Source: Pictodentalium vernedei
Lineage: Eukaryota > Mollusca > Scaphopoda > Dentaliida > Dentaliidae
Direction of reading: 5' to 3'
Assembly: GCA_031216915.1 (NCBI GenBank)
Contig: CM062291.1
Location: 33,918,484 to 33,982,483 of the forward strand
DNA: 64,000 bases
Position 1 is the first letter of the stretch. Each line of letters starts with the position of its first letter. The notes below the pieces were generated by a model. It had not been told where the DNA came from. It saw only the letters and a program-made list of their open reading frames with translations, and ran no database searches. Below are positions 30,491 through 39,833 of the stretch, piece by piece. Both the position numbers and the translations under genes were made by a program.

Positions 30491-30929
30491 ATAATCCATT
30501 CGATTTTGGTTTTTTTTAAGTTTGGATGGGCTATAAAAAGAGAGCATGCCAAAAGGACCATGCGGGAGGGCCTGAGAAACAGATTTTTATTTTTTTAGGC
30601 CTAAGACTTTTTGACGAGCTGTTTGTATTTCCAGATGAACAACTTTTCGGTTATCTGTTTTTTTCATTTAGATAACCACCAGAGGAAGGATAAAAACGTT
30701 TCTGTCAAATGTTATGGCTTGCATAATCAAGGGATAAGCACCCTCCACACCAAAAACTTTGGCAAAAAAATAAATGAGGAATAAGTAACCTCTTCTGCAT
30801 CTAACAGATGCTTAGGTGAGGTCTTACGTCAACCTTTTACATTCTAAAAGTAACATTGACACATCCCTTCACGCACACCTGCATGCCCTCCCTTACACAC
30901 AAATACACTATATGGATGATTTTAGCTCA

Positions 30930-31440
30930 CAAATGTGCGCAGGTTATGCAACCCCTTTCGAGCCTAGTGGCAGTGTCTGTGACTGATGCAACACTGAGGG
31001 CAATGGCAAAACTTGGAAGGCATTTAATGGTGTTTCAGTGGTCTGTTTGTTTTTCTGTGCCTTTTCCTGGCCAGTGTTTGACTTTTGCTGTTTATGTTGG
31101 CAATAGGGGAGCCTGGTTTCTCCACCCGTTTTCGCAGTTCTTCCTGTCATTGTCTTGCCAGGAATTTTTCTGTTGCTCTGTAAATGACTTATGCCTTTTG
31201 GATGGATCTTTGGATTTCCAGAGATATCTCTTCAGCTTGTTCAGGAGTGTGGAATGAGTTTGAAGAGGGAGGTTTTGAGAAACCCGTTTTCATATCTGCC
31301 TCATTCTCACAAGCAATAACCTTTATCCTTCACTTCTGAGTTCCCTGCTGAGAAACATTTGGGTTCTGGATATGAGTCCCAGGAGTTTGAAGTAATGCCA
31401 AGGGGGGCAGTTTGAGCATGTATGGGTACTTCAAGGTTAA
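30930..31440 (-). repeat. Diverged copy of the 6.2-6.7 kb unit
   Basis: On the minus strand TGRTAKTGGETRLPYCQ and TPLNAFQ match TGRNVKTGEETSLPYHQ and TPLNAFQ of the 6.2-6.5 kb piece; 31285-31390 matches 6575-6660 at the DNA level (ATATCTGCCTCAT.CTCA..ATAACC). Spacing is preserved, frames are not. Confidence 0.5.
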
Positions 31441-31636
31441 TCTGATGAATTAAGGGTTGAGGTACATTTTTTTAGTTAATTCTCTGCATCTCCTTTGTCT
31501 TCATTTCTCCAGTTACAACTGAATGAGATTTTCACTTATCTCCCAATATTGGGACATATTTGCTAATCCATGGACTAAAACAGAAAGTTGAATATTGGAT
31601 GTTGTGGTTTAGACAGCTTTTATAATTTTCTTACAG

Positions 31637-31733
31637 AGGTTTGGGAATTGACAGAGTTATGCTTGACTTTGTGAAGTTGTACTCAGATGCAGCCCATCTT
31701 GTACTTGTTTTGAATACTACGTCTCAGGAAGAG
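31637..31733 (+). CDS. ERCC4: ERCC4 (XPF) coding exon 2
   Basis: Acceptor TTACAG|A completes the Arg codon begun in exon 1 and continues GLGIDRVMLDFVKLYSD, then LVLVLNTTSQEE, which follows the XPF N-terminal helicase-like (RecA-type, ATPase-dead in animals) module closely. The exon is 97 bases and ends in phase 0 at GAG with the strong donor GTAAGT. Its last 35 bases plus 26 bases of intron are the unit of the minisatellite that begins here, so thirteen near-identical donors follow each other. Intron 2 (31734-46939) holds a LINE remnant, a DIRS element, palindromes and MITEs. Confidence 0.93.
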
Positions 31734-32478
31734 GTAAGTAATATATACAGTACAGTATGGTGTACTTGTTTTGAATACTACATCTCATGAAGAGGTAAGT
31801 TATATATACAGTACAGTATGTTGTACTTGTTTTGAATACTACATCTCAGGAAGAGGTAAGTAATATATACAGTACAGTATGTTGTACTTGTTTTGAATAC
31901 TACATCTCAGGAAGAGGTAAGTTATATATACAGTACAGTATGTTGTACTTGTTTTGAATACTACATCTCAGGAAGAGGTAAGTAATATATACAGTACAGT
32001 ATGTTGTACTTGTTTTGAATACTACATCTCAGGAAGAGGTAAGTAATATATACAGTACAGTATGTTGTACTTGTTTTGAATACTACATCTCAGGAAGAGG
32101 TAAGTTATATATACAGTACAGTATGTTGTACTTGTTTTGAATACTACATCTCAGGAAGAGGTAAGTAATATATACAGTACAGTATGTTGTACTTGTTTTG
32201 AATACTACATCTCAGGAAGAGGTAAGTAATATATACAGTACAGTATGTTGTACTTGTTTTGAATACTACATCTCAGGAAGAGGTAAGTAATATATACAGT
32301 ACAGTATGTTGTACTTGTTTTGAATACTACATCTCAGGAAGAGGTAAGTTATATATACAGTACAGTATGTTGTACTTGTTTTGAATACTACATCTCAGGA
32401 AGAGGTAAGTAATATATACAGTACAGTATGTTGTACTTGTTTTGAATACTACATCTCAGGAAGAGGTAAGTTATATAA
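31699..32478. repeat. 61-bp minisatellite built from the exon 2 / intron 2 boundary
   Basis: Donor GAG|GTAAGT recurs every 61 bases from 31734 to 32466: the true donor plus 12 copies. Each unit holds TTGTACTTGTTTTGAATACT, ACATCTCAGGAAGAG (exon part; ACA instead of exon ACG) and GTAAGT(A/T)ATATATACAGTA (intron part). Units differ mainly by GTAAGTTA versus GTAAGTAA. Decayed units also occur at 42801-42850 and 43389-43460. Confidence 0.96.
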
Positions 32479-32484
32479 TACATC

Positions 32485-34190
32485 TTTTTTTTTATTGTTT
32501 ATTTTTTAAAAAATTTTGTTATTGGCATCACTAGAAAAATAGTATATTATATAAGATAACAAAGAAATGAAATTTTTACAGTATAATATATATACATCGC
32601 AGTTCTCCAATTATTCAAAGAATGCATCAGTTAGGTAGCTCCATTTTTCCCTACTACGCTCAGCCTTGCTTTATATGTATAGAGAATACATTTCAATATT
32701 TTTGTAGGATTTTATAGCTCTAGCTAGATCTGAGAAAGAGGGGATGACAATATTTCTGCTGCAGGTGTAAATATACTTATTGCAGATGAGGAGACAGGTA
32801 TTCCAGATATTTGGATAGGCATGCTTGGAAGTTGCACCTAACATTATTTCTCTTTTATTTATGTTTAGTTGAATTTGCGGATCCGTATTAAGGTTAATCT
32901 TGTCCACTAGTCAAAGTAAAACTGTTTTTTAAGAAATCAAACAATAGATGTGCGATTTTTTTCTTTCGTATTTCCACAGAAAGAGCACGAGGCCTGGCAT
33001 TCTGAAAAATGCAGGAGGGCAAAAAATCGCTCTCCTCAATCAGTTTAGGAGAGCAATTAGCTTTACACAGCATTTTAAGTATCCAGTTGAACAAACTCAT
33101 TGAAACTGAAACCAACAGACTACATCAGTGATTTTATTAACTTTACTAAGGTAAAGCGAAATCTCTTAGACATCTAGATGTCCCACTCAACAACCGAACA
33201 CACACTTGACAAGACCTGTGTGTGTACCCAGGCCTGTTGTCCTAGAAAATCATACGCCAACCACTACCACCTTCAATCCCCCAAGGGGGGTTGAAGGTGG
33301 TAGTGGTAGGCATATGACTTTCTTGGACAACAGGTCTGCTTGAATCTACAGCCACATCCTGGTGCAAGTGCTTCAAGTGACAGGATAGTAGTAATGGTAG
33401 TATATTATAGTGTCAATATTCCTTGAATAATTACCCCTCAAACTGTGATGTCAGTTGTTGAACTTGAAACTGACAGAAAAAAAAATATTGCTGTGACCCA
33501 TTTTGCTTCAAATGATTGCAGCTGTGTTTGGGTATGGTTGCAGCCATTACCTTTTACCACTAAACCACTTTTGAAATGAAATTATGTGATGTTATGTGAC
33601 TTCGAAGTTAAATTACATTTTTGCTTTACAGCAAAAATTTAATGTGACCATAATACATGTAATCTCAATCATCCCAGACCAAAATATTTAGGAGGGCAAT
33701 TTTTCGCTCTCCTTAATTCTTTCAGGAGGGCAGTAAGGAGAGCTAAAAAATCGCTCTCCTGAAATTGCCAGGCCTGGAGCACAGTTCTGTTTCCGAAAGC
33801 CCACATTTGAAGAGTTTAGATTTTTGTGAATAGAATTTTGTGGTTAATCTTATATTGTAAACTTTGTAGATATGTATCATCTGTTTTCCCTAAAAGTTTG
33901 TTTGTAAATGTATTGCCAATCATTATGGTCAAGATTTTCATCCAATGTGGTGTTCCATTTCTCTTGGGTATGTGTAGCTTTTTTGTGATACTTTATGAAG
34001 ATATAAGGGATAGAATTGGCGGTTTTACTTTAGTGCAACATATGATGTCATTCACCAAGGGATCTGAAACAAATTCAAGTTTTGTTCTGTTGGATATTAT
34101 ATTTTTTCTTGATCTTGGTATTGCATTCACCACACCAAGGTAGTTGGTGAATGGTATATCAAGGGCATATTTCAGCTTAAATTTTTGAAA
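32485..34190 (-). pseudogene. LINE 3' remnant, split by a TIR element
   Basis: On the minus strand, from 34140 down, broken frames read KILTIMIGNTF, DTYLQSLQYKINHKIL, WAFGNRTVLC, then after the insert LFLWKYERKKSHIYCL, VDKINLNTD, IMLGATSKHAYPNIWNTCLLICNKYIY and PSFSDLARAIKS. This order (FQYKI.H.IL, a C..CG.RTE..LHLFW-like block, then LI.KKYIY..) is that of the C-terminal region of L1/Tx1-like LINEs. A T-rich run at 32488-32520 is the antisense of an A-rich 3' tail. Stops interrupt it repeatedly; 32989-33776 is a later insertion. Clade is a judgement from memory. Confidence 0.55.
32989..33776. mobile_element. TIR element GAGGCCTGGCA with 6-bp target duplication
   Basis: Inverted ends AGGCCTGGCA and TGCCAGGCCT, each followed inward by AGGAGGGC/AGGAGAGCGATTTTTT words. 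Flanks are GAGCAC at 32983-32988 and 33777-33782. It contains a hairpin at 33232-33335 (CCTGTTGTCC..CCACTACCACCTTCAA and complement). No transposase frame seen. Confidence 0.75.
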
Positions 34191-34566
34191 GTCAGTAATG
34201 GATCCTGAAGTGCTAAGTCAAGGTGTGCACATCTTTGAAAAGTCCTTGAATTTCAATCTTACTTGAATGTTGAAAATTCAGAAAATGTACTTGAAAAGTA
34301 CATGAAAAATCCATCTGAGTCCTTGAATTTTACCCTATATCATTTTTTACCTGTGTAATAGTGGGCAATTGAAACATCTCTTTTGCTCTTTTTTTTTGTT
34401 GAAAAACGAAAAAAACGAACATAAATAATGGATAATCGATAAATGAGGAATTAAAGTTCAGGCATTATTTAACTGGGTGTCATTCTGTAAGTACCATAAT
34501 TTTGTTACAGAGCATTTTAGAAGCACCGTTTTTCTGGAATTTAGAAGGATGAGGTAGAAGACATTT

Positions 34567-34655
34567 TTAAACCTTTAGCCAATGTAATGGCCAAAAACTG
34601 GCCAGCGCTATTCTAAAAAATGGCCAATTAATTTCAGTTATTTTTTTCATATTTT
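34567..34655. mobile_element. TTAA palindromic MITE, left part (split by DIRS)
   Basis: TTAAACCTTTAGCCAATGTA..GGCCAGCGCTATTCTAAAAA to TTTTTTTCAT, where the DIRS end begins; the other part is at 41787-41939. Confidence 0.85.
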
Positions 34656-34850
34656 TATACTTACCAATGACCCAGACTTAGCTGGTGCTAACTCTAACAA
34701 AACCAGGGCCAAACACAAATTTTGCCCCCAATCCCCAAAATTTGCATCCAAAACAAAAAGAAATCATGTCCTAAAGGACCTCCATACTACGACTCTACTG
34801 CGCATGCGCAGTGACGCAGACGTCCCGAAATTGGCGCCAATTATCATTCT
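34656..34850. repeat. DIRS left inverted terminal repeat
   Basis: Starts ATTTTTATACTTACCAATGA; includes the 16-base palindrome ACTGCGCATGCGCAGT at 34797-34812 and ends AATTATCATTCT. Complement of 41554-41757. Confidence 0.92.
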
Positions 34851-35736
34851 CTGTTTGGCCCTTCATCAGTCAACATCTCACTGATCTTTGTGCTTGTAAA
34901 TCTCAGTTTAAAGGATGCCAGACACGTAATTTTTGGAGAAAATGTGATTCTAAGGAGGATAGAAGGAGGAGAGGAAAAAGAAGTGACAAAAAATAATCAG
35001 GGCTGTACTTAAAATTTTTTGATGAAATTATGTTAAGTTGCCTATTTTCGAGGCATGGGCCTCTTGTTGTCATTCTTGCTAAATGTTGCACTGCTTATTC
35101 AGTGTTTCCTCTCCCCTAGCCTTCTAAAGTCCCCCCTTGCAATTCTCCCATGCTTTTGGCATATTTTTGAGAAATTTCATTTCTAAAATTTCCTGGGAGA
35201 GTTGCTTGGTTACAGAATGTTTTCTGTTATTTTCCCCATAGTTACGTTTTCACCCATGGGTGTATAACGTTTGTGTTCTGCATCTTCCATCTGATGTTCT
35301 GCAGATTCTCCCCTGGGAGTCTCTGTTTTGCATCAGATAGAGTGTAATTTGATGACTGATTCCGGGCCAGTTTTTTCAGTGCCTGGAGTCATGTTTTCTG
35401 GTGTTTTTACACTGTTTGTTTACATTGGCAACAGCCTTTTTTGAGGGGGGCTGTTTGCCTTAGCTGTAGTTTATCTCACTATAAGATACATTTATATTAT
35501 CCGTAAGTGTCTCATTAATTATTTAATATAAATTTAAAATTTTTGACCACACTTTGCCATCGGATCCATCGGGGCTCAACGTTACTTTTCAGCAACTTGG
35601 GCTTCGCTGAAAAAATATTTTTTCAAAATTATTTTGATTTGCAATTGTTTTTTCATTTATTAATGGATCATGTTATTATGTATCTTTGTGTCAGGGGTTT
35701 TTGCGAGTAACTAGGACTTATTGTTGTTCTTTCACA

Positions 35737-36792
35737 ATGAAGGGACATTGTTCAAATTGTAATAGGAAGAAATCTTCCTCTGTCTTTCATGATCATTGTA
35801 TTAATTGTAGTCAGTGTTCTCGCATTAATCCCTGTCCTATTTGTGAATATTGGGATGAGAAACATTGGAAACGTGTGTCACGATATGTTGTTTCTGGAGA
35901 AAGGGCTATGCCGGCTCTTTCTCCGCAAGGTCACTCTACTCTCTCAGTTTCTATTTCAGAGGAACCAGAACGGGGTGATGTTTCCATGTTATCTTCTACA
36001 AGTGTGCGTCCCTCGTCACAAATGAATTCAGAGCTAGCGGCAAAAGTGCTCATGGAGATTAGACAAATGTCGTGCGCTAGCTCGCCCGGTGTAGCGTCCA
36101 TTCACCGAATGGTTCGGCAGCCGGGTTCGTCCGATGCGGTCCAGGAGAAAATTTTGGGTGATGCGAGCACTATAAACATAATAGATGCACACCCAGTGAC
36201 GGCGGATAGTAAGCGAGAACGGAGGAAGCCTTTGAGTCCGGTTCCTAGCTCGTCCAGGTCCAGCTGGGCCGCGAGCGAGAGAGGCCCCTCTCTCGTACAA
36301 CAACATCTGGGACCAGATGTTGTGGTACAAAATGTGTCTTTAGCGGAGCATACGTCCGTCGCTCGGGACGCTCCGTTGTATAAGCAGTCCGCAGAGACTG
36401 TTAAGGCTTCCTCTTCTCGTCAGTGCACACGACCGCACCTTGGCTGCGTGACCGCCGATATATTACCAGCTTCGCCGATCAAGGATTCTTCGGCGACCAG
36501 GTCACACGATCCGGCAGCCAGGGATTCGAGACCGATGGACTCCGGACGTTCGCATAGGAAAAGTATGCGGGAGCCATCTGATGCGGAGCTGCCCTCGGCG
36601 AAGCAGCGAAAGACTGCGCCTCCGCAGGTCTCGACGCCGGACATTCTTGTGAAGATAGCACAGCTTATCGCAGCATCCCAGCAGCCGACAGAAACGGTGT
36701 CGGATCGAGAATTATCCGACGGCGCTGGGTCGGTACGCTCCGCCGAAGCATCGGGGGCGGACGACCGGGAACATCATGAGGTCCGATGGTGA
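35737..36792 (+). CDS. DIRS gag-like ORF, N-terminal part, with Cys-rich zinc-binding region
   Basis: The first ATG is at 35737; the frame is open a little upstream only from a TTG codon. The protein (about 351 residues) starts MKGHCSNCNRKKSS and has paired cysteines CxxC, CxxCxxC and CPIC within the first 45 residues, followed by a long Ser-rich disordered part. It overlaps the next frame by 17 bases (ATG at 36776 inside its end). It is likely the structural (gag-like) ORF or its first half; in other DIRS elements gag is usually one ORF, so a frame change in this copy or a programmed shift is possible. Confidence 0.7.
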   Translation: MKGHCSNCNRKKSSSVFHDHCINCSQCSRINPCPICEYWDEKHWKRVSRYVVSGERAMPALSPQGHSTLSVSISEEPERGDVSMLSSTSVRPSSQMNSELAAKVLMEIRQMSCASSPGVASIHRMVRQPGSSDAVQEKILGDASTINIIDAHPVTADSKRERRKPLSPVPSSSRSSWAASERGPSLVQQHLGPDVVVQNVSLAEHTSVARDAPLYKQSAETVKASSSRQCTRPHLGCVTADILPASPIKDSSATRSHDPAARDSRPMDSGRSHRKSMREPSDAELPSAKQRKTAPPQVSTPDILVKIAQLIAASQQPTETVSDRELSDGAGSVRSAEASGADDREHHEVRW

Positions 36793-37843
36793 AAGGGATA
36801 CGGATGACTTGGAGCTATCCCTTTCGGAACAACATAAAGCTGCCGTGGACTTCATCCGGCACTTTCTCCCTCAAGTTGTTCCGTCGGGCCAGACTGCTGC
36901 GGTTCCGGACAAGAGAATTATAGCGTCATTGGACTCTGAATTTTTTGAGCGGTTCAGGGACATCGCTCCCGAGTTTCCGTCGCAGTCCAATAATGTTGCT
37001 AGAACATTTGAATTATTGAACGACGCTATATTTAAACTTGCTTCCAGGACGGGGAAAGCGGGTTTCTTGTCCGCTAATACTCTCAACCTGCCTTTCATTA
37101 ATGCAAGGAATAAATTCGATACGGCAGGACAGGGTATACCCAGAGTTCCTCTGCGTATGGACGACGAGGCGGAAGACTTAGAGCTATCATTACCGTCGTC
37201 GGCTTCTATTCCAACCGCGGTGTTGGAAACAGCTATTGCGTCTATTGCGTCTAACAGAGCCAATTTAGATGCCTTATCTTACGCAGATCACCTTACTAAG
37301 GCGTTATCACTGCGCCTTCAGGGGAAAGAGTTTCAGGATATACAATCCTCTTTAAGACTTCTTTCAAGGGCAGTAGCTTATTCCACGTGTAACTCCGCCC
37401 TTTCAGTGGCAAATCTGGAGTTGGTTAGACGTGACGCAGCCCTAGCTACATCCACACTAGTGGATACTAAGGTGAAGAACTCTCTTAGAGTCGCTTCGGT
37501 CTCAGGAGAACTTCTCTTTGACGGCAAGCTTTCTGCTATTTATGATAAAATTACAAAGAAAGCTAAGGATTCTCTGTTGTTCAAATCTGCTCCTAAGAAG
37601 TCGGATACAGCAGACACGAATAAGACAGGCACTTCTGGGTCTAATGCGCCCAAGAGAGGTTCCTATAGAGGTTCCGGTGCGTCCTCTTGGTCTTATTCGA
37701 GAGACCGTCAAGGTAGCGACTCTCGTTCGGGACGTCCTTCAGGCCGGGACAATCGGTCGGACGCCCCGAGGTCGATGGGGCGAGGTGCGGGCCGTGGAGG
37801 ACGTGGTTTCTCCTACCGCAGGCCTCGCAGGTCCAGGAGGTGA
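36776..37843 (+). CDS. DIRS gag-like ORF, C-terminal part
   Basis: 355 residues. Helical core with FFERFRDIAPEFP, ARTFELLNDAIFKLA, LDALSYADHLTKALSLRLQG, LLSRAVAYSTCNSALSVANL and a Gly/Arg/Ser-rich basic tail (RGGRGFSYRRPRRSRR) suited to nucleic-acid binding. Starts inside the end of the previous frame, in the +1 frame relative to it, and overlaps the reverse transcriptase frame from 37518. Acidic LELSLSEQ and LELSLPSS motifs occur twice. Assignment as gag rests on position and composition. Confidence 0.65.
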   Translation: MRSDGERDTDDLELSLSEQHKAAVDFIRHFLPQVVPSGQTAAVPDKRIIASLDSEFFERFRDIAPEFPSQSNNVARTFELLNDAIFKLASRTGKAGFLSANTLNLPFINARNKFDTAGQGIPRVPLRMDDEAEDLELSLPSSASIPTAVLETAIASIASNRANLDALSYADHLTKALSLRLQGKEFQDIQSSLRLLSRAVAYSTCNSALSVANLELVRRDAALATSTLVDTKVKNSLRVASVSGELLFDGKLSAIYDKITKKAKDSLLFKSAPKKSDTADTNKTGTSGSNAPKRGSYRGSGASSWSYSRDRQGSDSRSGRPSGRDNRSDAPRSMGRGAGRGGRGFSYRRPRRSRR

Positions 37844-39833
37844 TGGCTTAAACCTCTATCGCGTACCGGTTGGCGGAAGGTTGTCGAGCTTTTCACAAGA
37901 ATGGGCGTCGATTACGGACGACCCTTGGGTGAGAGGAGTGACTTCGGAAGGTCTAAAGATATCCTTCAAACGAAAGCCTCCATTAACTCGAAGTCCAAAG
38001 TGGACTCATCTTCCGTCAAATCCGCAGAAAAGAGACGCTCTGTTATCAGAGGTGCAGTCTCTTTTAATGAAGAACGCTGTAGAGGTCGTAGAAAACCAGG
38101 AATCTCCGGGATTCTACAGCCATCTGTTTCTGGTTCCGAAACCAGACGGCTCGTTCCGTCCAGTCATAGATTTGAGCTGGATAAACAAGCTGATCGTCGC
38201 TCCGAAGTTTTATATGGAGACGATTCGATCGGTCAGAGCGAGTATTCGGGTGAACGATTATGCAACGAGCATAGATCTCAAAGATGCGTACTTTCACGTC
38301 ATGGTACATCCGACATTCCGAAAGTACCTATGCTTCGCAGTCCTAGGAGTGGTGTATCAATTCCGGGCGATGTGCTTCGGATTGAATCTAGCACCCTGGG
38401 CTTTCACTCGGGTAATGAACTCGGTAATGATCTATTTCCGAGCTCACACGTCTGCGGTAACGTCGGCCTACCTGGACGACATTCTTCAGAGGTACGGCAA
38501 TGAGTTAACGCTTCAGAACGATGTTCAGAATCTTCTTCTATTGCTCCGACGTCTCGGTTTTATAGTAAACGAGGAGAAGTCGGATCTGGTGCCGTCCAAG
38601 TCATTCACTCATCTGGGAATGAGCTTCGAGACGCACAACAATCTCGTTCGTCTGCCGTTAACCAGAGCAAAATTAGTCAGTTGTTACGCTCGCTATTGTC
38701 TGCACGCAGACAAAGTCACGGCGAGAGAATTTATGAGACTGATAGGTCTGTGCGGAGCCGCCGCGGATCTCATTCCGATGGGGCGGTTACGCACACGTCC
38801 TCTTCAAATTTTCTTGACTCAGAATTGGAGTGTGAAAATTAATTCGCTCGATGTAGACGTTCTCTTGTCAGATCAAGTGAAACAAGAGATTCAGACTTGG
38901 GCAAACATTCAGTGGTTAACTCAGGGAGTTCCGCTGCAGTTGCCGGATCCGAGTTTTACCATTATGATGGATGCCAGTCAAACAGGTTGGGGTGCATCAT
39001 TAATCCCAACGGATTCGAGATGCCAGGGTCTTTGGGATCCGCAATTCCTGTGCAAGCACATAAACATCAAGGAAATGATGTCAATTTGGCTTGCGTTACG
39101 TCACTGGATGGACATTATTCACAATGCTCATGTCCAAATCCTATCCGACAATACGACAGTAGTGGCGTATATACGGAATCAGGGAGGCACTCATTCAGTT
39201 CCGTTGTTCAATCTAACGGAAAGAATCCTTTTGTTTGCGCTAGAACATCACGTTCTTCTTTCGGTCCGTCACATACCGGGTCGTCTGAATGTGCTAGCAG
39301 ACTCCCTTTCACGAAAGGGTCGCTTGTTGCCGTCGGAGTGGACTCTCAACAAACAAGTATTCAATCAGATTTGCTACCAATGGGAACGGCCAATGATAGA
39401 CTTATTTGCGACACATCTCAACAATCAGTTGCAGACGTATGTGTCTCCGTGTCCGGATCCAAGAGCAATTGCAGTAGACGCTCTGTCGATCCCTTGGGAC
39501 GGAATGATAGGATATGTGTATCCTCCAGCGCCGTTAATTCAACAAGTATTGCTAAAGATAAAACAATCTCAATGCAAGATTCTGTTGGTAGCATCTCTGT
39601 CGCCACAGAGACCGTGGATAAATCTACTCAGGTGTCTGTTGTGGGACCTACCGCGAAAGCTTCCTCCACGGGAGGATCTTCTTTCGCAGGGGAAATCGCG
39701 CCAACTCCATCACAACCCGCAAGGTCTCAACCTTCACGTTTTTCCGTTGTGCGGTCCTTCTTGCATGGCAAACACTTTACAGGACGAGCAGTGGACGCGA
39801 TTTCTAACTGTAGGAGGACCTCCTCTTCGCTAA
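37518..39833 (+). CDS. DIRS reverse transcriptase / RNase H
   Basis: Open for 771 codons; the listed start is not necessarily used because the first ~110 codons overlap gag in another frame. Reverse transcriptase blocks in order: GFYSHLFLVPKPDGSFRPVI, DLKDAYFHVMVHP, FGLNLAPWAFTRVM, then the catalytic YLDD at 38469-38480, and FIVNEEKSDLVPS. RNase H follows: MMDASQTGWGAS (first Asp at 38970), NIKEMMSIWLAL (Glu), ILSDNTTVVAYI (Asp) and GRLNVLADSLSR. A conserved post-RNase H region (DLFATHLNNQ..YVSPCPDP) comes next. YLDD replaces the commoner YMDD/YIDD. No stop or frame break is seen, so this copy may be recent. Confidence 0.93.
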   Translation: MTASFLLFMIKLQRKLRILCCSNLLLRSRIQQTRIRQALLGLMRPREVPIEVPVRPLGLIRETVKVATLVRDVLQAGTIGRTPRGRWGEVRAVEDVVSPTAGLAGPGGDGLNLYRVPVGGRLSSFSQEWASITDDPWVRGVTSEGLKISFKRKPPLTRSPKWTHLPSNPQKRDALLSEVQSLLMKNAVEVVENQESPGFYSHLFLVPKPDGSFRPVIDLSWINKLIVAPKFYMETIRSVRASIRVNDYATSIDLKDAYFHVMVHPTFRKYLCFAVLGVVYQFRAMCFGLNLAPWAFTRVMNSVMIYFRAHTSAVTSAYLDDILQRYGNELTLQNDVQNLLLLLRRLGFIVNEEKSDLVPSKSFTHLGMSFETHNNLVRLPLTRAKLVSCYARYCLHADKVTAREFMRLIGLCGAAADLIPMGRLRTRPLQIFLTQNWSVKINSLDVDVLLSDQVKQEIQTWANIQWLTQGVPLQLPDPSFTIMMDASQTGWGASLIPTDSRCQGLWDPQFLCKHINIKEMMSIWLALRHWMDIIHNAHVQILSDNTTVVAYIRNQGGTHSVPLFNLTERILLFALEHHVLLSVRHIPGRLNVLADSLSRKGRLLPSEWTLNKQVFNQICYQWERPMIDLFATHLNNQLQTYVSPCPDPRAIAVDALSIPWDGMIGYVYPPAPLIQQVLLKIKQSQCKILLVASLSPQRPWINLLRCLLWDLPRKLPPREDLLSQGKSRQLHHNPQGLNLHVFPLCGPSCMANTLQDEQWTRFLTVGGPPLR

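Noticed and set aside
31699..32478. CRISPR-like regular spacing
   Set aside because: Whole 61-base units repeat, with no unique spacers, in an animal gene; it is a minisatellite.
33826..34143. 105-residue hydrophobic plus-strand frame
   Set aside because: The minus strand of the same stretch carries LINE C-terminal blocks, so this is its shadow.
37901..38503. 200-residue plus-strand frame overlapping the reverse transcriptase
   Set aside because: Out-of-frame Ser/Arg-rich reading of the RT region without known motifs.
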